A DNA stretch of 9,595 bases. It comes from Oscillospiraceae bacterium (GTDB taxonomy: Bacteria > Bacillota_A > Clostridia > Oscillospirales > Oscillospiraceae). The notes under the pieces were generated by a model. That model was not told where the DNA came from and did not search any database. It saw nothing but the letters and a program-made list of their open reading frames with translations. The stretch lies in NCBI GenBank assembly GCA_017481325.1, contig JAFUPG010000033.1:1-9595 (forward strand), given 5' to 3'. Each line of letters opens with the position of its first letter. The first letter of the stretch is position 1. The position numbers and the translations under genes are program-made. This document shows positions 4,707 to 9,595 of this stretch, in pieces.

Positions 4707-6014
4707 ATGAAGCTGCACCGCAATGAGAAATTCTTCAAATGGGGGCTGACGGTGTTTTTGGCCTTTGTGGCCTGTGCGCTGTTTTGGATCATATTCTCCA
4801 ATTTGAGCGGTTTTTACGATCTGATCATGAAATTCTTCGGTATCATTTCGCCCATCCTCTACGGTTGCCTCTTCGCCTATTTTATGAACCCGGTGATGAA
4901 GGCCACCATGAAGCTGATGAAAAAGCTTCTTGCCAAGCGGAAAAAACCGCTGCCGGAGGAAAAGGCAGAAAAGCTGAGTACCGCAGTGTCCGTGACAGTT
5001 TCCGTAATCGTGTTCCTGCTGGCCATCTGTGCCTTGCTGCCTCTGGTGGGGCAGGCGCTGTATAACAGCGTGGCGGAGCTGCTGCCCAAGCTGGAGGGCT
5101 ATTATAATACCATCGTTGAAAAGCTCAACGGCATGAAGCTGGATGTGGAGGTCGCTGACTGGCTTTACGAAGTTATCGAAGGTATGCTGGCAGGCCTGCA
5201 GACCTGGCTGAAGGAACTGGATGTGTTGTCCTTGCTGGGCGATGTGACCAGCTCGGTGACCAGCGTGGTTGTGGGAATTTTCAATGCTATCATCGGCATT
5301 GTTGCGGCGGTGTATATTCTGGTCTACAAGAAAAAGCTCTGCTCCCAGGCGAAGAAGACCACCGTCGCTCTGTTCAATACTTCCCATGCCAACCGTATTT
5401 TTGAGATTTCCCGCCGCACCAACCGCATTTTCGGTAATTACGTCATCGGCAAGCTTTTAGATGCCCTTCTGGTGGGTGTTATCACCTATATCGTTATGCT
5501 GATTTTGGGGATGCCCTATGCGCCTCTGATCTCTGTGATCATTGCCGTTACCAATATTATCCCCTTCTTTGGCCCCTTCCTGGGCGCCATTCCCTCCACC
5601 CTGCTGCTCCTTTTGGACAAGCCCATCAACGCTGTCTACTTCGTGATTTTTGTATTTGTTCTGCAGATGGTGGATGGCTATATCATTGAGAACCGTATCC
5701 TGGGCGAGAAGCTGGGCATTTCCGATTTCTGGGTGCTGACCTCCATTCTGGCATTCGGTGGAATTTTCGGTTTCGGCGGCATGCTGCTGGGCGTGCCCAT
5801 CTTTGCGGTGCTTTACTCCCTGATCTCCGATGCCATAGACCGCCGCTTGGCGAAAAAGCGCTACCCTCTGCCCACGGATATTTATTATACGCTGCAATGC
5901 GTGGAGGATCTACCGGTGGATCCTGCGCCCAATTACTCCTTTGCCTCCGTGGAACCGGGCTACGACATGAACGTGGAGACAGAGGACGAATACGAAGACT
6001 ATGACGAGGCATAA
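4707..6014 (+). CDS. AI-2E family membrane transporter
   Basis: A 435-residue polytopic membrane protein of the AI-2E transporter family (TqsA/YdiK/YtvI-like). The ATG follows AAAGGGA (4694-4700) by 6 nt. Hydrophobic segments lie near 13-32, 44-62, 93-114, 182-207, 246-268, 270-303, 307-324 and 343-372. An extracytoplasmic/amphipathic region lies at about 115-180. The family-typical stretches NIIPFFGPFLGAIP (283-296) and DGYIIENRILGEKLG (323-337) are clear. Despite the name, most members are not shown to move autoinducer-2, and some act as ion or small-molecule exporters, so the substrate is open. An unusual C-terminal extension of about 50 residues ends in a run of Asp and Glu (425-434) and is probably cytosolic. 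The divergent WYL gene may control it. Confidence 0.92.
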   Translation: MKLHRNEKFFKWGLTVFLAFVACALFWIIFSNLSGFYDLIMKFFGIISPILYGCLFAYFMNPVMKATMKLMKKLLAKRKKPLPEEKAEKLSTAVSVTVSVIVFLLAICALLPLVGQALYNSVAELLPKLEGYYNTIVEKLNGMKLDVEVADWLYEVIEGMLAGLQTWLKELDVLSLLGDVTSSVTSVVVGIFNAIIGIVAAVYILVYKKKLCSQAKKTTVALFNTSHANRIFEISRRTNRIFGNYVIGKLLDALLVGVITYIVMLILGMPYAPLISVIIAVTNIIPFFGPFLGAIPSTLLLLLDKPINAVYFVIFVFVLQMVDGYIIENRILGEKLGISDFWVLTSILAFGGIFGFGGMLLGVPIFAVLYSLISDAIDRRLAKKRYPLPTDIYYTLQCVEDLPVDPAPNYSFASVEPGYDMNVETEDEYEDYDEA

Positions 6015-6036
6015 AAGGGGCTGCAAAGCCCCTTTT
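6013..6036 (+). terminator. GCAA-loop hairpin between the transporter and FHA-SEDS genes
   Basis: A perfect 10-bp stem (6013-6022 with 6027-6036) closes a GCAA tetraloop, and its arms begin AAAA and end TTTT. The left arm includes the last two bases of the transporter stop codon. The U-run is only four bases, all within the stem, so readthrough into the wall genes 30 bp downstream is possible. Confidence 0.7.
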
Positions 6037-6050
6037 GTGCAGAAATAAGA

Positions 6051-6057
6051 AAGGAGG
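6051..6057 (+). promoter_or_regulatory. Ribosome binding site of the FHA-SEDS gene
   Basis: AAGGAGG lies 9 nt before the ATG at 6067. No separate promoter is evident in the 30 bp after the hairpin, so transcription may come from the transporter promoter. Confidence 0.8.
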
Positions 6058-6066
6058 AAGCGGACC

Positions 6067-7800
6067 ATGTTTGAATCGGTTAATGCCTGGTTTCAGAACG
6101 GCGGCAGTGATGTGGCCTTTGTGTTCTGCACTGTCTGGCGCTTTTTGGCGCCCATTCTGGTTTTGTGGATTCTTTGGCGCTGTGTCAAGCCTCTGATCCG
6201 TTTCCGCCGGGAGCCGGAGGTCTGGGGCTGGCTGGTCATGCCCGATGAGAGCCAGCTGCCCATTACCCACTGGGAGAATATCATCGGCCGTTCCAGAGGC
6301 TCGGATATTGTGGTGAGCTTTTCCACGGTATCCCGAAGCCATGCGGTTCTGACCCGTTATGACGACGGCAGCTGGTCTGTCACCGACATTGGCTCCCGTG
6401 GCAATGTCACCGTCAACGGCAAGAAGATCCGTGTCAAGGCGGTGAACTATGGGGATGTGATCTCTCTGGGCGGTATTGAGATGATCCTGGCACCTGTCAC
6501 AGCGGAGGAGATCCGGGAGCAGCGCCACAAGCGCACCCGTCCGGACAACATGGTACGTCCCGGGCTGACCCTGCTGCTTTTGACCCTGTTCCAGCTTTTG
6601 ACGGCACTGCAGTTCTGGATGAACCTGAAAACCCCGGCAGTGGGCTCGGTCATGGGTGGCTTTTTGATCCTGATGGCCATGGAATGGGGTCTGCTTTTGG
6701 CGCTGACCCTACTGCGCCGCCGGAGTTTTGACGTGGAGACACTGGCCTTTCTGCTGACTACCTTCGGCCTGGCGGTCATCGCCACCTGCGCACCTACAGA
6801 GATGATGAAGCAGATCCTCTGTATCGGCGGCGGACTGGTGATCTATTTGGTCATCGGCTGGTCGCTGCGCAGCCTGCCCCGGGCGGCAAAATTCCGCTAT
6901 GTGGCGGCGGTGGGCGGCATTTTACTGCTGCTGATCAACCTCATCATCGGTGAAGAGATCAACGGTGCGAAAAACTGGATTGCCATCGGCTCCATGTCCT
7001 TCCAGCCCTCGGAGCTGGTGAAGCTTTGCTTCATCTACGTAGGTGCCTCCACCATGGATCGCATCGTCAGCAAGCGCAATGTGATCCTGTTTATCATCTA
7101 TACCGGCGTGATCTGCCTGTGCCTGGCGGTTATGAACGACTTTGGCACGGCGCTGATCTTCTTTGTGACCCTTCTGGTCATCTGCCTCCTGCGAGGCGGT
7201 AATTTCGCCACCCTGTCTCTGGTGGGAACGGTAGTGGGCTTTGGCGTGCTACTGCTTCTCTTTATGGATCTGCCGCCCCATGTTCTCGCCCGTTTCAACA
7301 CCTGGGGACATGCCTGGGACGACCCTATGAACGGCGGCTATCAGCAGGTCAGAGCCATGATGTGCATCGCCTCCGGTGGCCTTTTCGGCCTGGGCGGCGG
7401 CAACGGCTGGCTGAAATATGTAGCAGCCTCCGACACTGACCTGGTCTTTGCTCTGCTCTGCGAGGAGTGGGGGCTTCTGATCGGCGTGGCGGCGGTACTG
7501 GCCATTGTCTGCCTTGGCATTTTTGTGGTGCGCTCCAGTGCTGTGGGCAGAAGCAGCTTCTATACCATCGCCTCCTGCGCAGCGGCAGCGGTGCTGCTGA
7601 CCCAGACCATCTTGAATGTCTTTGGCACTATGGATCTGCTGCCCCTGACCGGTGTGACCTTCCCCTTTGTCTCCAACGGCGGCTCCAGTATGCTCTGTGT
7701 CTGGGGACTTCTGGCCTTTATCCGTTCCGGCGACACCCGGCAGGATGCCAGCATAGCGGTAAAGGTCGTTCGTGCAAAGGAGGTGGCGCCGGATGAATAA
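6067..7800 (+). CDS. FHA domain fused to SEDS (FtsW/RodA/SpoVE) peptidoglycan polymerase
   Basis: A 577-residue membrane protein. An N-terminal membrane helix (about 15-39) is followed by a cytosolic FHA domain (about 52-142) with the phosphothreonine-binding residues G74-R75, S89-x-x-H92 and N117-G118. From about 165 the protein is a multi-pass SEDS domain. Its family motifs are KNWIAIGSMSFQPSELVKL (302-320), NDFGTALIFF (357-366), GGYQQVRAMMCIASGGLFGLG (423-443) and TFPFVSNGGSS (531-541). SEDS proteins polymerise lipid II into glycan strands with a partner class B PBP. The catalytic Asp is probably D458 in SDTDLVFA; the His normally found two residues earlier (HTD) is Asp here. Ordinary RodA/FtsW are about 370-420 residues, so the extra length is the FHA module and its helix. 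It could serve elongation, division or sporulation; the sequence does not decide. Confidence 0.95.
   Translation: MFESVNAWFQNGGSDVAFVFCTVWRFLAPILVLWILWRCVKPLIRFRREPEVWGWLVMPDESQLPITHWENIIGRSRGSDIVVSFSTVSRSHAVLTRYDDGSWSVTDIGSRGNVTVNGKKIRVKAVNYGDVISLGGIEMILAPVTAEEIREQRHKRTRPDNMVRPGLTLLLLTLFQLLTALQFWMNLKTPAVGSVMGGFLILMAMEWGLLLALTLLRRRSFDVETLAFLLTTFGLAVIATCAPTEMMKQILCIGGGLVIYLVIGWSLRSLPRAAKFRYVAAVGGILLLLINLIIGEEINGAKNWIAIGSMSFQPSELVKLCFIYVGASTMDRIVSKRNVILFIIYTGVICLCLAVMNDFGTALIFFVTLLVICLLRGGNFATLSLVGTVVGFGVLLLLFMDLPPHVLARFNTWGHAWDDPMNGGYQQVRAMMCIASGGLFGLGGGNGWLKYVAASDTDLVFALLCEEWGLLIGVAAVLAIVCLGIFVVRSSAVGRSSFYTIASCAAAAVLLTQTILNVFGTMDLLPLTGVTFPFVSNGGSSMLCVWGLLAFIRSGDTRQDASIAVKVVRAKEVAPDE
7776..7785 (+). 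promoter_or_regulatory. Ribosome binding site of the PBP gene (decides the start)
   Basis: AAAGGAGGTG inside the SEDS gene lies 7 nt before the ATG at 7793. It excludes the in-frame GTG at 7772, which would place the site inside the coding region. Confidence 0.85.
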
Positions 7801-9160
7801 GCTCTCCAAACGAGCCTGGTTGACCATGGTGCTGGCCATGGTGCTGCTGGGCGGACTGGTGGTTATTCTGGTGCAATACGGCCTCAATGGCGCACAGTGG
7901 GCGGCTTACCGCTCTGTGGCGCTGGCGGATACCCCGGACTACGGCGGCGACAAATATACGGTCATCGACCGCAGCGGTCAATTCCTGCTGGAAAAGGACC
8001 AGGGTCGGACTTATAGTGAGGATCCCACGGTTCGAAGGGCCATGCTTCACATCCTGGGAGATAACCGCCTGCAGATCCAGCGTGTGATTTTAGAGGAGTA
8101 CAGCGATGACCTCATCGGCTATAACCGTTTCAGCGGCAGCTTCAGTGCCGGCGGCAAGGAGGGACAGATGGAATTGACCCTCAGCGCCCGGGTGCAGGCT
8201 GCGGCACAGGATGCCCTGACGGGGAAAAAGGGCGTAGTGGGTGTGTACAACTATGAGACCGGCGAGATTCTGTGCATGGTCTCGTCCCCCAACTATGACC
8301 CGGCCGATCCCCCTGTCATCGACGAGGAAGCCCCGGAATTTGAAGCGGTCTTTGTCAACCGCTTCACGGGCTCCAGCTATATTCCCGGCTCCGTCTTTAA
8401 AGTGGTCACCGCAGCGGCGGCGCTGGAGGAGATCCGGGACATTGAGTCCCGACGTTTCCTCTGCCAGGGACAGATCGAGGTAGACGGTGAGATGATCGTC
8501 TGCAACGGTGTCCACGGTGAGGTGGATCTGCAGGAGGCGCTGTGCCGTTCCTGTAATGTGGCCTTTGCCCAGATTGCTCTGGAGCTGGGAGCAAACACCC
8601 TGACGGACTATGCCCAAAAGCTTGGCATCTGCGACAGCCTCTCCTTCGACGGCTACGACACCCGTAAGGGCTATATCGATCTGAAGGAAGCCGGTCACCA
8701 GAGCATTGCCTGGGCAGGCATCGGCCAGTACAACGACCTGATCAATCCCTGTCAATTCATGACCCTCATGGGTGCCATCGCCAACGGCGGCGTGACGGCA
8801 GCGCCCTACCTGGTGCAGCAGGTGCGATACGGCGACAGCGTCAAGTATGAGGCGCAGCCGGGAAATACCCGGCGCATCCTGTCCGAAGCCACGGCGAACC
8901 GTCTGTCAGAGATGATGCACTATGCGGTGGTCAATAACTACGGCGAGTGGTATTTCAGCGGCCTCTATGCCGGCGCCAAATCCGGCACCGCCGAGCAGGG
9001 CGAGGGGGAAAACGATGCCCTCTTTGCCGGCTTTATCCAGGATCCCGACTACCCCCTGGCCTTTATCGTCATCGTAGAAGGCGGCGGCGCCGGCAGCTCC
9101 ACCTGCACCCCCATCCTCAAGCAGGTGCTGGACAGCTGCGTAGTGGAATTGGATTCGTAA
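7793..9160 (+). CDS. Class B penicillin-binding protein (PBP2/PbpA-like transpeptidase)
   Basis: A 455-residue membrane-anchored DD-transpeptidase that cross-links peptidoglycan. A short basic N-terminus precedes one membrane helix (about 9-29). A small pedestal-like region (about 50-130) follows, then the penicillin-binding domain with all three catalytic motifs: S200-V-F-K203 (nucleophile and general base), S253-C-N255 and K396-S-G-T399. The enzyme should therefore be active and beta-lactam sensitive in principle. It overlaps the SEDS gene by 8 nt, indicating coupled translation and a working polymerase-transpeptidase pair. Elongasome PBP2 of Proteobacteria and sporulation SpoVD are usually 600 residues or more. 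This compact form is nearer the actinobacterial PbpA (about 490), which also neighbours RodA and FHA proteins. No PASTA domain is seen. Confidence 0.95.
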   Translation: MNKLSKRAWLTMVLAMVLLGGLVVILVQYGLNGAQWAAYRSVALADTPDYGGDKYTVIDRSGQFLLEKDQGRTYSEDPTVRRAMLHILGDNRLQIQRVILEEYSDDLIGYNRFSGSFSAGGKEGQMELTLSARVQAAAQDALTGKKGVVGVYNYETGEILCMVSSPNYDPADPPVIDEEAPEFEAVFVNRFTGSSYIPGSVFKVVTAAAALEEIRDIESRRFLCQGQIEVDGEMIVCNGVHGEVDLQEALCRSCNVAFAQIALELGANTLTDYAQKLGICDSLSFDGYDTRKGYIDLKEAGHQSIAWAGIGQYNDLINPCQFMTLMGAIANGGVTAAPYLVQQVRYGDSVKYEAQPGNTRRILSEATANRLSEMMHYAVVNNYGEWYFSGLYAGAKSGTAEQGEGENDALFAGFIQDPDYPLAFIVIVEGGGAGSSTCTPILKQVLDSCVVELDS

Positions 9161-9163
9161 ATC

Positions 9164-9199
9164 ATTGGCGCTTTCGGCAGAGAAAGCGCCAATTTTTTT
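9164..9199 (+). terminator. Rho-independent terminator of the SEDS-PBP operon
   Basis: A 12-bp perfect stem (9164-9175 with 9182-9193) closes a GGCAGA loop and runs into seven T (9193-9199). It begins 3 bp after the PBP stop. Confidence 0.92.
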
Positions 9200-9220
9200 G
9201 AAAAAAAGAAAAGAAAGGGC

Positions 9221-9249
9221 TTGACAATCGAAAAAGAATCGACTATAAT
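9221..9249 (+). promoter_or_regulatory. Consensus sigma-A promoter of tRNA-Ser
   Basis: TTGACA (9221-9226) and TATAAT (9244-9249) are 17 bp apart, matching consensus at all twelve positions. The predicted start near 9256 gives a precursor leader of about 35 nt before the mature 5' end. Confidence 0.9.
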
Positions 9250-9290
9250 AACCAAGCTGTTTGCAGCGAAGTAAATATCGAATTAGTTAT

Positions 9291-9382
9291 GGAGCAGTAT
9301 CGAAGAGGTCATAACGGGCACGACTGGAAATCGTGTGTACGTCAAAAGCGTACCGAGGGTTCGAATCCCTCCTGCTCCGCCA
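9291..9382 (+). tRNA. tRNA-Ser (anticodon GGA)
   Basis: This is a complete type II tRNA. The acceptor stem is GGAGCAG (9291-9297) with CTGCTCC (9372-9378), followed by discriminator G and an encoded CCA (9380-9382). The anticodon stem is CACGA/TCGTG (9319-9323, 9331-9335) with loop CTGGAAA, and the anticodon GGA is at 9326-9328, reading UCC and UCU. The long variable arm typical of Ser has a GTACG/CGTAC stem (9337-9353). The T arm is GAGGG-TTCGAAT-CCCTC (9355-9371). The D stem is three pairs, one of them G-U. The gene is transcribed alone. Confidence 0.97.
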
Positions 9383-9411
9383 AAACGTGTGGTCTAAATG
9401 ACTGCAACCCG

Positions 9412-9447
9412 AAAACCGCTAGAGTCTCTAGCGGTTTTCCTGTTTTT
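9412..9447 (+). terminator. Terminator of tRNA-Ser
   Basis: A 12-bp stem (9412-9423 with 9427-9438) with a GTC loop is followed by CCTG and five T. It starts 30 bp after the tRNA CCA end. Confidence 0.85.
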
Positions 9448-9523
9448 ATACCCAAAATTATCGCTCGATTTTCATGGATGCAAAACATCAACATGAGGGA
9501 TACGAACGACCGTAAAGCCGATT

Positions 9524-9570
9524 AGAGGGCTGGTTTCGCTGATTGTTCAGCGGAGCCAGCCCTCTTTTTT
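9524..9570 (+). terminator. Orphan 19-bp-stem terminator near the window end
   Basis: AGAGGGCTGG (9524-9533) pairs with CCAGCCCTCT (9556-9565). The stem continues through 9534-9542 with 9547-9555 (two G-U pairs) to a TTGT loop. Six T follow (9565-9570). No gene lies between it and the tRNA terminator, so it may be a back-up terminator, the end of a small RNA, or (read on the minus strand, where the flank is less U-rich) part of a unit beyond the window. Confidence 0.75.
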
Positions 9571-9595
9571 CGTTTTCAGAAGAAAATTTCAAAAA

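Noticed and set aside
9360..9382. tRNA 3' end as an integration site (attB)
   Set aside because: No second copy of the tRNA 3' end and no integrase gene are present in the window.
9474..9515. Short peptide frame before the last terminator
   Set aside because: It has 13 codons and a stop, with no ribosome binding site or promoter; chance is sufficient.
9289..9525. Open frame running through tRNA-Ser
   Set aside because: It overlaps the whole tRNA and its terminator and has no ribosome binding site.

Overview
The window looks like chromosomal sequence from a Gram-positive Clostridia-type bacterium, probably an Oscillospiraceae/Ruminococcaceae-like gut Firmicute. The evidence is moderately GC-rich genes, strong AAAGGAGG-type ribosome binding sites, sigma-A promoters at exact consensus, A+T-rich spacers with Rho-independent terminators, and the gene families present. 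The taxonomic call is inference; no rRNA or marker phylogeny is available here.

Layout from left to right. (1) Positions 1-1320 hold the 3' part of an ABC-F ATPase acting on the ribosome. (2) A consensus promoter at 1348-1376 drives an Mrp/NBP35-type Fe-S cluster carrier ATPase (1412-2236), which ends at a long hairpin terminator. (3) About 590 bp without a gene follow. They hold a striking nested inverted repeat: four copies of a ~60-65 bp hairpin-forming unit, two on each strand, separated and flanked by 7-bp tandem repeats, in mirror-image order around a ~120 bp core. (4) A small polytopic membrane protein resembling DUF2238/YjdF (2867-3613) overlaps tail-to-tail with a minus-strand WYL-domain transcription regulator (3580-4563). 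(5) The WYL gene is divergent from an AI-2E-family membrane transporter (4707-6014). The shared intergenic region carries a 6-bp inverted repeat that overlaps the likely -35 elements of both genes. (6) After a compact GCAA-loop hairpin comes a two-gene cell-wall module: an FHA domain fused to a SEDS (FtsW/RodA/SpoVE) glycosyltransferase (6067-7800), overlapping by 8 nt a compact class B penicillin-binding protein (7793-9160). (7) A terminator, a second exact-consensus promoter, tRNA-Ser(GGA) and its terminator follow. The window closes with a 19-bp-stem terminator that has no visible gene of its own.

The cell-wall pair is the clearest functional unit. A SEDS polymerase and its cognate class B transpeptidase form the core peptidoglycan synthase of elongation, division or sporulation. 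The N-terminal FHA domain suggests the polymerase could be controlled by Thr phosphorylation, as FHA proteins near RodA-PbpA are in Actinobacteria. The most unexplained structure is the nested repeat at 2286-2757. The other genes are ordinary housekeeping or accessory genes.
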